From positions 1,556,501 to 1,620,500 of the forward strand of contig CALZFC010000007.1 of NCBI GenBank assembly GCA_945643635.1: a stretch of 64,000 bases of DNA, written 5' to 3'. Position 1 is the first letter of the stretch. Every line of letters starts with the position of its first letter. This DNA is from Allodiplogaster sudhausi. Lineage: Eukaryota; Nematoda; Chromadorea; Rhabditida; Diplogasteridae. The notes under the pieces are model-generated. The model was not told the origin of the DNA. It searched no databases and saw nothing but the letters and a program-made list of their open reading frames with translations. Shown here in pieces: positions 1 to 12,999 of this stretch. The position numbers and the translations under genes are program-made.

Positions 1-1160
1 AAGAAAAGGGAAGAGAGGGGTTGAAGAGAGTTGCACACAAAAAGAAAGCTAGAAGAACGAAGAAAAATACAAAAGCAGAAAGCGCCAGGGAGGCAGCCAT
101 GACGCCCGATTCAACGGAGTGGTGCCGTTAGATTGTGCTGAGAGGATCGGTCGGAGGTAGAAGGTGCCAGAGGAAGGAGTGGAACAAAGGGTGACATCGA
201 ATGAAGGGGGGATGACGGAAACAGGGAAAGGAGGGAGGGGAAGAGATAGCAATGCGGACCGAGGCTGCTTCCACTCGGTGTTCATCCGATCGGAGTGGGT
301 GTTCTTCGTCTTCCTCGGAGGGAATTGTAAGGCGGAACAGAGCCGGCAGAATTGACGAGAGCAGGGCATCTGAACATTCAAGCATTCAAGCCAATCCTCT
401 CCCTCACACTTCTTTCCTACACAAACCTTGTGGCAACAACGACTGTTCCAGCAACACTCCCACTGTCTGCACGGCTGTCTTGCGCACCTGAGAGAGAGAG
501 AGAGAGAGAGGAGGGGAGGAGGGAGAGAGAGACAATGAGATATAGGAGAGGCAGAGAGAAAGAGAACCAAACAAGAAAAGATGCCAAAAAGCCAGATTGA
601 ACATGAGACTAGGAACGGGGTGAGCGTGCAATGTAAGATGGCAGTACTATGTTGGATGTGGGTCGGTAGTTGGCTGAGGAGTTGGAAAGGGTAGGCGGGG
701 AAGGGATCGGCGAGTGCCGAGAGGGTGACTGGGGGTGTTCTCTCCTCTCGTGCAGCCTCCGCGCGCATGCTGTCACCGCAACTGCAGTTGCACGCAACAA
801 ACATGCGCTGACGTTGAGTGTGCTAGACACGGCCCGAGAGACGCCCCTCTCCGAAGGGGGCGGAGCTATGCCATCGGGGAGTCAGCCAATCCCCGCCCGG
901 CTGGCAATAACCCACGACCAATGGTGGCAGTCGCGTCAGACGCCAGACGAGCAGAGCGCGCCTTCAGCTGGCGCCGCCAACTAAATCGGCCGAGAGACGC
1001 ACAGACAGCAGCAAAATGATAACACAACAGCCAAGCGAGAGGAGAAAGAAGACAGCAAAGAGCGGAAGGAAGGCAGACGCAGGGGAGAAGGGGGAAAGGG
1101 GAAGGCAGCAGAGGGATGGGAACGGAGTTAGATAGACAGATAGGAAGAAAGAGAGATAGA

Positions 1161-1250
1161 GAGGGAGGAGAGAGCGAAAGAGAGAAGAGAGAGGGAGGAG
1201 AGAGCGAAAGAGAGAAGAGAGAGGGAGGAGAGAGCGAAAGAGAGAAAAGA
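1161..1250. repeat. 30-bp purine minisatellite, 3 copies
   Basis: The unit begins gagggaggagagagcgaaag and recurs at 1161, 1191 and 1221. The first two copies are identical and the third differs at one or two bases near its end. It sits inside a longer GA-rich tract. Confidence 0.85.
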
Positions 1251-3339
1251 GAACGAAACAAAGAGAGGGAGAGAGAGTAGCAGAGTTGCTTGTAGACACG
1301 AGCAGTCATAAGCGTTGCTATCGGATGCAAACTCGTACACAAAGCATAGAAGAGGGGAAGGGAGGAAAAGAAGACACGGAGACTGCGAGGAATGGAAGAA
1401 AGCGGCCCCGCATTCTATCACTTTCTGCTCTCGCTCTTCCCTCCACTTCCCTTCGCCAAGCGTTTTGGAATAACAATAATTTATTCATGGTAACTGCGAG
1501 AAGATAAACATGCTAATTATGGTGGAGAAAACATGAAAGATTAATGGATGGGATCAAGAAAGAAAGTAGAAAGGTGTATGCGAACGCTACGCAGTTTCAA
1601 GGTCATGATGTCGCTCTAACAACCAAATTCTAGCCTTCCTTGTGCGGCCTTCTTTAAATCTCAAATCCGTCTGCCTTCCTTTTTCCTCTCTCACTGCGCG
1701 CTATCTCTCTCGCTCTCTCTCTCGTCCTCCCTCGATGCGATTTCCACTTCAATTTTTGGCAGTCTTCTTTCACTATCTTTTGCAATGTGGGTAGAGAGTG
1801 AAAGGTGGAAGATTCGTAGCCGATTCCAAACTGGTTATCGAAAGTGAAGGGAGAGCTTACTCGCCATCGCTCAATCTGACCAAACCTAAGCATAGAAGTA
1901 ACTGCTAAGCTTGAATGCTGTACCGATCAGAAGCAATGCAACATCGTGAACCCGTCAAAAAGTACCTAAAAAGAAATTCAGCAACTCTACTTGAAAAAGG
2001 CCTTTCTAAATAGCTAGAAAGAATTAATTACCACGAAAGTGGCAACTCGGTGGAGTACATTTCTGCTCTCTATATGCTCATCAAATGTAATAATATGATT
2101 TTGATCCCTCAAACCTTTTTTTTTTATAAAGTGTATATCGTTTCTCCCTCTGTACAAGTTTAAAATATTTTCATTTGCCAGTTCGAAACTAAAATTTCAT
2201 TCCTTTCTTCTAGTTGGCAATTTTCCTGCTTTTCTGTTTCTCCAGTCGGGACTGAACGACGGCAGAGAGGAAGGGAGAAGAGTTGAAGGAGAACTGGGGG
2301 ATAGGAAACATGAACGGAGTGAGGCACTTCGAAAAAGAGACTAGATGCACTGAGAGAAGCGATAAAAGGAGCAACGAGATACAGACAGGAGCAACGAGAG
2401 AAAGAGAGAGTGAGAGAGAGAGAGAGAGATAGTGAGAGAGAGGCAGGGTGGGAGAACCATGAAAGAGTGAAAGGGGCAGAGTCGAGCGGCTGTTTGGATG
2501 CCATACAGCAGCTGTGAGAAGTAAAAAAAAGTAGGGGGACTGAGGAAAGGAACGAGACGATATCGAAGCAAGAGAGGCAGTGACTTCAGAGATTGAGAGA
2601 AAGGGGGAGAGAGAGGAAGATGGAGACAGAGGGGAGAGAGGAGGGAAGAGGGAGACAGAGAGGCAGAGAGGAAGGAAGAGAGAGACAGAGATGGATGAGA
2701 GTGGAAGACACGCAGGCAAATAAGGCATGCAGAAAAAAAACGAGAATGCATAAAAAGAAGGTGGCTAGGCCAGCGAATGAGATGGATGTGAGCAGCAAAA
2801 AAGGGAAGAGAGAGAAAGACTGAAGGGAAGGACGCCATCCCAGAAGGGGAATACGAATATGCAGAGACAACAAAAGGGGTGAAAAAAGATGGAGAGAGCG
2901 TGAAATAAATAGAGACTGCACAAGGCAGAGAAAAGGGAAAACTAAAGGACAGCCTTCAGTCTCAATAGAATAAAAGCAGCTGCAGCTTATTGCGAGGGAA
3001 AAAGGTAACGCAAAAGAGATAGAGAGATAAAAAGAGATAGATATGTAAAAGACATATATAAGATATATATAGAAGTCAGGGAGAAAAGAAAAAGAAATAA
3101 AAAAAGGGAAAAAAGAGTAAAAGAAAAGAAAAGGAAAGAAAAGAGCGTTAGAGAAATAGATGGAGACAGGAATAAGAAATGGGCGCAAAAAAGGTAGAAT
3201 AAAGGGTAAAAATACCAGCCCTAATATTATAGAAATTACAATTCCGAACAAATCTTGGTTGGATCTAGTTACAGTAAAAAAAATAAGTTGACAGTTAATT
3301 CATTTCGTTTCACAACTATCCGTCGAAAGCAGATCACTA

Positions 3340-3800
3340 CAGTCTGTAATAGGTCTGACTCGTGACAGGGTTGTAACCCCCTGGACCCAAGGTCTCGAAC
3401 AATTTTTTTTATATAGCGTCTCTTTTTCGCACTTTTCACTTTGTAATCCCCCAGGGTTGTTCGTTTGCCCATATAAAACACCCGACCCAATTCCAGAGGC
3501 AGGTTTGAAAAGGCAGCCTTTATTTTACATACCCATGCTGATTTTAGGCCTTCCCAAAACTTCTGCATTCACTCTCCCTGCATTCGGGTCCCCAAGACCC
3601 GCTACACCACCCTGCATTCCCCAAGCAGTCCACAGTAGAATTTCTTCCCTGCAGGCACTATTTCAGTACTTACAAACCCTCACCGACATCTTTTTTATGT
3701 CCGTACGGCCTCAACTACTGTTACTACATATTGTCACCTCCTTGGAATCATGCGTAATGGTGACATCTAACATTGTAACGTCAAACTATAAGAACAAAAT
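3340..3800. repeat. Possible old interspersed repeat
   Basis: A segment around 3530-3620 resembles the reverse complement of 5150-5200: both carry a core like ctgattttgggcttcccaaa, and in translation both give a Gly-Leu-Pro-Lys ... Ala-Thr-Pro-Pro-Cys pattern. This suggests two decayed copies of one dispersed element. No terminal repeats or coding capacity were recognised, so the class is unknown. The 5.2-kb copy lies at the 3' end of the 107-aa gene. Confidence 0.3.
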
Positions 3801-5196
3801 AAATTAGTTTGCTCAAAATACATTTTATATTTCTTAAACCGTGCGTTATGAAAAATCAGCCTCTCTGCGTTGCGATCTTGGCAATCCCAATCCACATGCA
3901 GCAAATGAATAATCTCGGGCAATCATCTCAATGGACCCCCTTCTTTCACTGCCATTGTTCACTGAACAAATGGAATCTCTTGTCTGCTTATCTAACACAC
4001 ACAAAAGTAATCGAAGCATTGTAGCGAGCCATATCAGCATTCATAGAATGAAGCTCAGAAAAAGGAAGAACGCAAAGAAATGCAAATCAGCACAATAGAT
4101 AAAATAGTTTAAAAGCGCTTCATACTCATAAGAATGAGAGCACAACTGAGCATTCAGTTTCATCTTGGCCTGAAGATGGTGGAAAGAAAGGAGCAACACA
4201 ATGAAGAAGGAAAAGTTCAATTTTCGTCGCGAATTTCTGCGCATTTCATCAGAAAAGGTGTGCGCGGACAAATGGTAAGGAAATTAAAGAATCCGGGTAA
4301 TTAAGGCCAGATTCGAACAAAATGAGTAGAGGAAGTAAGCTATGCTGTTCCGTCGTAAGCAAAGAGTGAGAGACAGCTGAGCAAACGAAAAGAAGGCCAT
4401 ATGAATTGACACATGATCGGAGTGGGCGAATTAATGACTGATGAAGTAATTTTATTTATATATTTCTAGACTTGAACTAACCATATCAGTAGACGATAGC
4501 GCCTGAATGAGGAGTGGAGTGAAGATACAGTGAACTCGAGGTGCGAGAAGCTGGCTGCCTTCACATACTACGAGAAGCTGGCTGAGTTGTTCGACGAGAC
4601 TGCATTGCACGTTGCTGGCTAAAACAGCTCATGTGCTTTCGGCCTTCTTACACGTGTACCGTAATACAGAGAGACAAAAAACAAGTCTGCTACAATCATA
4701 TCCTTCCGAAATTACCATACAAAAGTCAATTCCTTACCAGTATTTAAATGACCTGTCGCTAAAAATATTTTCGAAATGGTACACCACCAAAAACCAGTAG
4801 AGTAACGGATATTTTTCTTTAAAATATGCCAAAAATCGGTGGGTTTTGAGTGTTTTTATACAGCATTCGGGAGCTTCCCTAGTTATCCATGTCGATTTAT
4901 AGGGATGCTCCCTGGCAAAAGTAGGCTCTATTTAAACATACATTCCTATTGGACGAAAATGGATTATCTTTCATATAATAGTCGATAGGAAAACAAGCAG
5001 CTGCACCAAGAAGAGCTCAAGTGATTTTAAATTCACCATTCTGATCAGATCAAACAGGGAATAAAAGCCAATGTCGACGACCCAGAAGATTCGGGTGAGG
5101 AAGTAAGTTTTGGGCGTGGGAAACAGGGTAGGCTAGCTGTTTCTGCCATAAAGTTCCTCAAAACATGGCGGGGTAGCGCTTTTGGGAAGCCCAAAA

Positions 5197-6639
5197 TCAG
5201 GGTGGGTCTGCCAAATCGACAGTGTCTTTTTCTCTTTCTGACAAGGAAATGAAGATGAGAAGAGGACTAATGAATGCATAAGGTAACCTTGATCTCTGCC
5301 AAGCAATTCGATGACTTCGAATACTTCATCTGCAAGTTCAATGGACTGCGCAGCATCTGCCAGGCGAAGAGCTTTCGCCACTCCACGTGTTGCCTTCTCC
5401 CTACAATTACGGGAATTATAAAATCTTAGAAAGTGAATTATGGAACCTTTAAAGAATGTTCACTTGTGGATTATAAAAACATATTTACCTAAACCTCCAC
5501 ATTCGGATAATATGAAAGATAGTAGCTCATGTATTTGAACACAACAGGACAAAATAGTTTTAGAGAGTGGGATAATTATATTTAGGCATTAATCGTCAAA
5601 TTCTCAAGGTGACGGTTTGAAACATTCATAATTCCAGACGGGAATTATGAACAATTCTAGTATTAATATATTTTGAAATGCGTAAAATATAACATGTTAT
5701 AAAATTCAGGTTGCGTAATACTTGTGAAAGCACAAATAAGAACTCCACCTTTGTTATCTTTTTATAAAAAGTTCCTCAAGTTGAACTATTTATAATCAAA
5801 ACAAATGTGAAGGCAAGGCTGTCTCACAATAGGATTTGCAACCGGATAGTGACATAAGATTCAACAGCATGATATTTAATGACATCTTAAAAATCAACTG
5901 GTGATACTGAACAAGGCCTCTAAATTAGGCACCAGCGCTAAAATATACCAAGTAATGCACGAATCACGTGACACTTCCAATCCATAATTGAATATAAACT
6001 TTTCACCAACCTTTCAGCATTTGCGTTACTTTCTGCCATTGCAGCAACTTGGTTCACCTCGTTCTGAGCTAGGGCTTTTATCCGTTTCTCGCTGTCTGCA
6101 ATAAAGAAAGATTTAAGGTCACAATCATATTAGAAATTCTGCCATCTAATTAAATAAGCCTTTGGTCTTCAAAGTGTATAATATTTGAAGAAGTCATAAG
6201 TTTTTTGATCAGAGTAGGAAATAGGATTCTAATAAATACTGCCGAATGTGCGCTAATTTGTCCAGAACAGAAAATGAGTCATATCTACGATTCCATGCAA
6301 CTTCTCGATGGGCGATGAATAAGTGAAAATGCTTACTAAATACGGTATGAATCGACTTCTCTTACGTCTAAAAATGCAGCCCAAGGAACAAATGCAACCA
6401 ATCCAACTCACCGCATGACATTTCCTCAGTGTCAGCGTCCGCAATAGGTACTCAAAGAAAGTAAGCATGTATTTTATGAACATAAAGAGTGCTCAACCCT
6501 TCGTAAGCGAAAACATTTATATGCTTACAATAAGAATGAATTCAAGGATATATTACACAGCTGATGAAACTTGGCAAATAAAATGGAACCAACATTCCCG
6601 ATTGCGAGAAAATTCGAAAAACCTTCGCCCTCCAAGCAT
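5197..6639 (-). CDS. Small five-exon protein, 107 aa, unknown function
   Basis: Exons on the minus strand are 6639-6594, 6450-6412, 6095-6011, 5400-5288 and 5237-5197. Reading phase closes at every junction, all splice sites are GT-AG, and the frame ends in TGA at 5197. The protein is acidic and Ala/Glu-rich. It starts MLGGRRFFEF, contains ADADTEEMSCDSEKR, then a probably helical stretch (residues 30-95) rich in Ala, Leu, Glu and Asn, and ends DTVDLADPP. There is no signal peptide or membrane segment. I do not recognise the family; a small coiled-coil adaptor or complex subunit is possible but is only inference. It is divergent from the LIN-41 gene, about 570 bp away. The last exon is the least certain because it overlaps the possible dispersed repeat. 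Confidence 0.5.
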
Positions 6640-7206
6640 GGCTTCGCAACCAAGTGAGTTCTGAAATTGCATGGGTTTAAAATCACCTAAACGCATCGAT
6701 AGTCTAAAGAAGTGAGAAAACGAGGGAAAATTAGCATATGTAGTTTGTAGTCCACATAGCGTACAGTACTTACAGCATTTGAACTTCAGGGTTTTTTAAT
6801 TTGCCGCTCTGGAGAAAATGAATGTGAATGGTTTAGAGGCAGTGGTTGTTTTCCTTTGGTGGAAGGACATTGATTGTTGGTTGGTTGGAAGATAAGGAAG
6901 GCCTCAGCTACAACTCTCATTGGAATCCAAGCTTTCTCGTCATTCTCTTGCGCGCACTTTGTACTTGCGTGGAGTGAGTGCCTGGAGGAATGCTTGTGGA
7001 AATGTCGCTGTTAATTGGGTGTATGTTCTGTATGACATTCATTACTTGAAGTGTCTTGTCTTCTCATTGCGCGTCATGCTCTTCTGAGGCTGATTAGCGT
7101 TGTGCGGTTGTCACGAGCGAGAAAGTCTTTGTTCAAAGGCCGGTGCGGTCGACGGGTACTTGCGTCTGCCTACCAAGTTGGCAAATGAAATAATTAGCCG
7201 GGAGCG
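6640..7206. promoter_or_regulatory. Divergent intergenic region, small gene / LIN-41
   Basis: These 567 bp separate the minus-strand 107-aa gene from the plus-strand LIN-41 gene, so both promoters and 5' UTRs probably lie here. No TATA box or other motif is clear enough to name. Confidence 0.35.
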
Positions 7207-10200
7207 ATGAATGACATCGACTCCATTGAAGATGGTGCAGCCATCAAAAATTGCGACATGAACCGGTTTCAGCACTATCAGGTTTGTTTCTTTTTTTTTT
7301 TGTAGCTTACTTTTTTCCTTTTATTTCTGTTACCAAATCTAAGGTTGACCTTTTTTGAAGAGTTCTATCTTCGAGACTCCGCCGTCTATACTGGCGTCAC
7401 CACAGTTTTCGTCTAACCTTTTCTCAAGTCCCATGCGTTCTCGCTTGACATGTCAAGTCTGCCGTTGTGATGTCAACTCACTTCGCTCTCCCTGCTCATC
7501 CACTTGCTCTCATAAGTAGGATACCTTGTCTAAATAGTTGCAAACGAAGAATGGTTGTTGCAGATTGTGTGATGGTTGCGCCAGCTCGTGCCAAGAGTGT
7601 CCACTTTGTGTGGATGGGACTCGGAATGAACTGACGCAGCTTCGTCTCACTTCTCCATCTCAACTCACTGATCCAGTGTCCGAGTCATCTGCAAGTAAAA
7701 ACAATCTTCCTCGCCTCGATTCGTACTCTATCTGGGGCTCGAGTGCCACAGTCTGGGATTCAAAACAGTCGTTGCCCTTCGAGTCGTCCAACTCGGTTCA
7801 TCGTTCAGTCCTTTTCATTTTCAAGCTTACCTTGGCCTCTAGTAGCCGCCTTCTTTCCCTGTGTTTTGTTTATAATGTGTTGCTTAGCTGGATGAGAGAA
7901 CATCGGTGGAGACAGCGACTCTGCTTGCTTCCGCCCAGCCCCCACAACAGAGCCGTAGTCAGCAGCAGCAGCAGCCTCCGCTGTGTGCTGCGTGTGACGA
8001 GGACCACGAGGCTACTCATTTCTGCGTGGATTGCAAGGATCTTCTGTGCTCGACTTGCGTGGATGCCCATCAGCGAGTGCGCATCACCCGTGACCACTCG
8101 GTCCTCCCGCTTTCCCAACTCGCCACCGTAGTTCGTCCTTTTCACTCCTCCCCATCGCTTCCTTCCCCTCATCTTCTCCCTTCAGAGAACCCCAGCCCGT
8201 CCTCCTCCAGGAGTGGAAGAGCCTCCCGTGCTGACTGGCTGCGCCCTCCATGAGGGAGCCCGTCTCATCTGTGTCTGTGAGAGTTGCAAGCAACTGCCCG
8301 TCTGCACTCGCTGTCTCCCCGACCATTCTCGCCATCACATCACTCCTCTCGGTTCGTTCAGTTATAAGGGATTACGGTCACACCACAAAGCATGATGGTT
8401 TAGGAGATCTCAAGTCGACCATCATGAGTCTAGTCGCCGATTCACGTGCGGAAGAGAAGGCGGCCGATGAGACGCTCGAGACTCTTCAGAGAATGATGGA
8501 GCGGGTCGATGCTTCTGTTCAAGTATGCACATTTTTTCCGTGTCGTTATACCGAAGCTTTGCGAGTTTATTTTTCGTTGTGCTTGTTAATTACGAATTAC
8601 TGAACTATTCCACGACTTGTGAAATGATTGCAGGCCGTGGCTTCTGAGCTCCGTTCCTGCGTGCACATGCACGTCTCAGCCCTGGAGGAGCGGAAACGGG
8701 AGTTGCTGCAGAGACTGGACACCATCCGAGTCTCCAAAAAGGCCACTCTCAAGGCCCAGAGCGAGGCTCTGGCTATCAAGAAGGGACATCTCGCTCAGAT
8801 GAGATTCCCGCATGATTTCATCAAGGATGAGCAGGTTTGCTCTTCTTCTTCCTGTCTGCTAATTCTTTTGAAGGGAATAAGAGCACCATGGCGGAATGGT
8901 TTTGGAAAATGTACAAACCCATGTCATGGTTATGAGATGTATGCTGTGTCCTTTCCGTTGCATAATGTTCGGAATCGGGATTCTTCTCTGTGACCGGGTC
9001 GTTGAATAAGAACTGGTGGAGTGTGACCATGGTTTTATTTCCTGGAGTATTTCTGTTCTTATCTAGGTTGTAGTTGTTGACTGCATAAGGTATGACGTAG
9101 ATCAATTAGAACCTGCTGCTGTTGCAGGACCAAGCTAAGCTGGCGTCAGTGCTCGAGGCCTTGCTTGCCGTGTATAGTGCGCCACGCATCCCAACGGAAG
9201 CTCATGAGTCCGATTCCATCAAGTTCACTCCACCCGAGCAGACTCTGCTTGGCAAGCTGCGCGGGTTGGGGGGCCTGGAGAGTGGAGCATGCGCGCGCTC
9301 TTCTCAGGTCAGCTTCTTTCTTTTTGGTGTCATTAAAGTTCATTCGTTTAGTTCTAGAATAAAGGTGCATTTCTGATTCCAAAGTCTTGACGTTGAATTT
9401 GAATCAATTCTGCGTTTTGTTTATTCTTATGTTCTTCGAGATTCTTGGCGAGGGCTTCCGCCGCGCGATTCGTGACCGAGTGACGACGATCCACGTGCAG
9501 CTGCGGGATGCGTGTAATGAGCCATGCAAGGGACAGGGCCAGCCACTCGCAGCCATTCTCCTCACTCCCACTGGAGGCCCCGTCGACATTCAACTCGCGT
9601 ATGCACTCTTCTCTTAGTGCAATTACTAGATTGAGAGTTTACTCTCTAATTGCAGAGACCGCGACCAAGGCGTGTACGCTCTCACTTACACTCCTACCAT
9701 GGATGGCATCCACACTCTCAATGTTACTGTCCGAGGAGTCCCTATTTTGTTCGTTTTTTTTCTATTCCCTCGGTTCATCTGTATCAAGTGAGGTCACATC
9801 TTAACCGTAACAGTTGTGATAATTATTGACCAAAAAAGTACTGTTTGACATTAATCACTTGAATCTAAATGCATTTGTTGCACCAATTTCTTTGAGAGGA
9901 AAGACAAGCTAGTTTGTGTTTTGCTGACGTTGAAGTGTTGTTTAGGGGTTGCCCGGCACAAGTGGAAGTCCGTCGCGGCCGAAACTATGAAGAACTGGCA
10001 GTGAATGGAGAGTTGTTCTCGTTTGGACGAGAGGGATCGGGAGATGGAGAACTCTGCCGCCCCTGGGGTATTTGCTGTGATCTCCTCGGCCGCATTCTCG
10101 TTGCAGACAGAAGCAACAACCGTATCCAGGTCAACATTCCGAACAATTTTCGAAACCACTGTTTCAGTTGATGGACTGCTTTGTTATGGATGCTAACAGT

Positions 10201-11795
10201 ATTTTCTTCATGCAGAAACTACTCTTCATGCTATTTTTGCGGGGGTTTTTTTTTCTCATGCATTGACGAAATCTTGTAGTACCGGCTGATTTTTTTTTTA
10301 CAGATTTTCGACAAAGAAGGCAACTTCTTAAGCAAGTTCGGAGGGTCGGGAACTCGTTCCGGGTTGTTCGACCGTCCGGCAGGCATCACTACAAACACTC
10401 TTAATCAGATCATCGTCGCTGACAAGGACAACCACCGCATCCAGGTTCATCCTTTCAATTATTGCGGCTTGAGGTTGTTGCAAAAGGCATTTATTTGGTG
10501 GTTTAATTGGAAAGATGGACGGATTGTTCTATGATAATGAGACCATATCGATCAAACTGTTGTTGATTCGAATAATTATTTTATGGCTGTCTAACGAAAA
10601 TGTAAATATAATTTCTTGAGGTATTTGACGAAAACGGCAACTTTGTGCTGAAGTTCGGCGAGCGGGGTCGCCCAGTGGGGATGTTCAACTATCCATGGGG
10701 AGTCGCCACGAACTCTCTCAATCATATTGCCGTCTCTGACACCCGAAACCATCGTGTTCAGGTTACTTATACCGCTTTTTTTTATTTTTAAAAAGGTTGA
10801 AAAGTAGTTTCGTTGTGTATTCCGTGTTATAATTTTAATAAAAAGTATTTTTTCCCATACTATGTTCTTGCAGATTTTCACGTCGATGGGCCAGTTCATC
10901 AGGAAGTGTGGCTTCGACTCTGCTTTCTACTACAAACACCTCGACAGCCCTCGCGGACTATGCTACCTCCCTGATGGACGTCTTCTCATTACGTCTGTTT
11001 CTTGGCATTTCTTACTCTTCTCAAGTTCTGCTTGCAGTGACTTCAACAACCATCGCCTGGCTGTCCTTTCTGCCTCTCGCGCTTCTCCAGAGATGAAATG
11101 CTATGGCAGTGAAGGCGAGGCAGACGGCCTCTTCTGTCGTCCCCAAGGAGTCAAGACAGATGTGGAGGGACACATTCTCATCTGCGATTCACGCAACAAT
11201 CGTGTTCAGGTTCTTATCACTGCTTCTATTTGAACTTTTTTTTTCAGAAACACGGCCATCACTAGTTGTTAGGTTTGAGAAAAAAAATTAGTTAAGGAAA
11301 TACAATGATGAAAATGCATTTTAAATTTTGTTGAGCGAAAATAAACACATATTTTGTTGGTGTGCAAGATTACCTCCACGACCAGTACCTGGAAATTAAT
11401 TTCACTTACGGTTATAGTTGCAGATAAGGAATTGTGTGATCGGAAAATGGACGAACATTTATTTGTACGTAGCGTTGAAAGATACACAAAAGTTGTACAT
11501 GGTAATTTTGCAGATCTTCAACGCAGACGACATGCGCTGTGTTGGATCATTCGGCGGATCCCGCCACGGCAACAACGGCTTCCAGATGCCGGCCGAGCTG
11601 CCCACCCCGATGGCCGTGGCAGCCGGTGCTGGGCAGTCGCCTGCCCCCCTGTTCTCCCTGTCGGGGCCGTCCTCGACCCCCGCTTCCCTCCCGGTGCCCC
11701 GCACCCTCCTCGACCGCCCCACCGACCTCTGTGTCACTCCCGATGGACGCATCTATGTCGTCGACTTTGGTAATAATTGCATCCGTGTTTTCTGA
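7207..11795 (+). CDS. lin-41: LIN-41/TRIM71-type TRIM-NHL protein, 885 aa
   Basis: Sixteen exons: 7207-7281, 7361-7515, 7564-7795, 7888-8127, 8186-8351, 8404-8522, 8634-8834, 9128-9307, 9441-9598, 9656-9748, 9946-10129, 10304-10444, 10621-10761, 10874-10992, 11038-11209, 11514-11795; total 2658 nt in frame. Domain order is RING (C56xxC59, C74xH76xxC79xxC82, C89xxC92), B-box 1 (about 185-230, CAAC...CVDC...CSTC), B-box 2 (about 250-290), coiled coil (290-455), filamin repeat (about 457-545) and six NHL repeats (about 565-885), mostly one per exon. This architecture with RING, two B-boxes, filamin and six NHLs is that of LIN-41/TRIM71, an E3 ligase and mRNA repressor acting in developmental timing under let-7. 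Length matches TRIM71 (868 aa). The first Met is chosen because exon 1 splices in phase to the RING exon; the RING is split across two exons. Confidence 0.93.
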
Positions 11796-12246
11796 AGACG
11801 CGTCTCACGGTTACCTCCTGGGCTGAATTGATGCCAGCACTTACGCCCTCTTCTTATTTCTCTCTCTTCTCACAGCTCTCTCTTTCTCTCACACCCTCTC
11901 CTTTCACCCTTCTCTCTACGTCGCCACTACTACAATTGTATCAGTGGTGCATCCTGTCCCTCAATTTCCGCCTTTACAATCGCACAGAAACACCTAAACG
12001 AATATTATAAGTTAATATTACGTTAATGTGAACAGTTTTAGTTAGTTATGAATGTTTATTTAATAGTTTCAAATTGAAATGTTCGAAGTGAGTAATATTG
12101 TTGTTTTCAAAGTCCGCGTGAACTAAGCTGATTAGTCGTATTCTTTTTATATCGTGCAAGGTGCGGACGTTTCCAGAAGTTGATATGTTCTTTTGTGCCT
12201 CTTCCCCCCCCCCCCCACTCTTCCCTGCAATTCCTTTGTCCGCAGA

Positions 12247-12253
12247 CTACCTC
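12247..12253 (+). promoter_or_regulatory. let-7 seed-match site (ctacctc) downstream of lin-41
   Basis: The heptamer ctacctc is complementary to let-7 nucleotides 2-8 and lies 452 nt after the lin-41 stop codon, upstream of a candidate poly(A) signal at 12994. In C. elegans and vertebrates lin-41/TRIM71 is a classic let-7 target through 3' UTR sites. Supplementary 3' pairing looks weak, and ctacctc can occur by chance in CT-rich DNA (another copy is at 14217), so function is inferred from gene identity. Confidence 0.45.
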
Positions 12254-12636
12254 CTTTTTGAGACATCTCTCTCTTTCTCTCTCCTCTTTCCTTTATCTAT
12301 CTCCCCTCTCTTATATCTCTCTCGCGCGCGCTCTCTCTCTCCTGCTCTGGGGAGATGAGTTGAGTGCTGTATTCGTTTTATCCACTAACCTTTATGCTTC
12401 CTCTCATGACGGCGTATGCGCATGCATTTTTGAGTTCCGGCGAGTCCCTTTGAGTCGCTCTTCTCTCCCCCGCCATCTCTGCTTGTCCCATGCCCTAGAC
12501 ACAGCGCCTCATATTCTGGACTGGCAGACCAGGTCTGCTCCGTTGGTGTCGTCATTGTTTTGGTTGCCTTCCAGTGATTCGTGCTGTTTTGGTCAGCTCT
12601 TAAACGGGCCGTCTCAATGCGCTAAGTTGTATTCTG

Positions 12637-12670
<34 letters not shown>

Positions 12671-12993
12671 ACTCTCTCTTTTTCTCTCCAGACAAGCGTT
12701 GTGTATCATTCGTATCTTGACTGCATAGCTGAACTGTGAGTTGCCTGGCTCTGCGTTGCCTCTCGGCACAGCTTCGTCCTCTCTGTCAGGGGCGACTTCC
12801 TCGCTGTCCTCTCTATCTCTGCCCCCTCTCGTCCCTCCATACTCTCTCTCCTCCTGCGTTCCAAACGACTCTCGTTCTCCTTGTAAAAGGTGAGCTTCGC
12901 CCAGTGCGTGCCACAGCCGCTCTCCCTTCTTTGCATCTCTCATACTAATAACAGCCCGCTCTCGCTCCTTCCATTCTTGCGATGTGCTGATAT

Positions 12994-12999
12994 AATAAA
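12994..12999 (+). promoter_or_regulatory. Candidate poly(A) signal for lin-41
   Basis: An AATAAA hexamer about 1.2 kb after the stop codon would give a 3' UTR of roughly the length known for lin-41 in nematodes. No transcript evidence is available, and an earlier non-canonical signal is possible. Confidence 0.3.

Larger units (their letters stand above)
1..5196. other. Gene-poor, purine-repeat-rich stretch
   Basis: No exon chain with consistent phase was found on either strand. The stretch is dominated by GA-rich simple sequence on the plus strand (about 490-530, 1130-1270, 2390-2700, 2880-3180). Open frames over these tracts encode only Ser/Leu or Arg/Glu runs and are not credible genes. 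A short minus-strand frame near 1654-1893 begins with ATG and meets a good GT donor after 11 codons, but no partner exon was found. 3.8-5.1 kb is AT-richer and has nothing recognisable. Confidence 0.5.
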
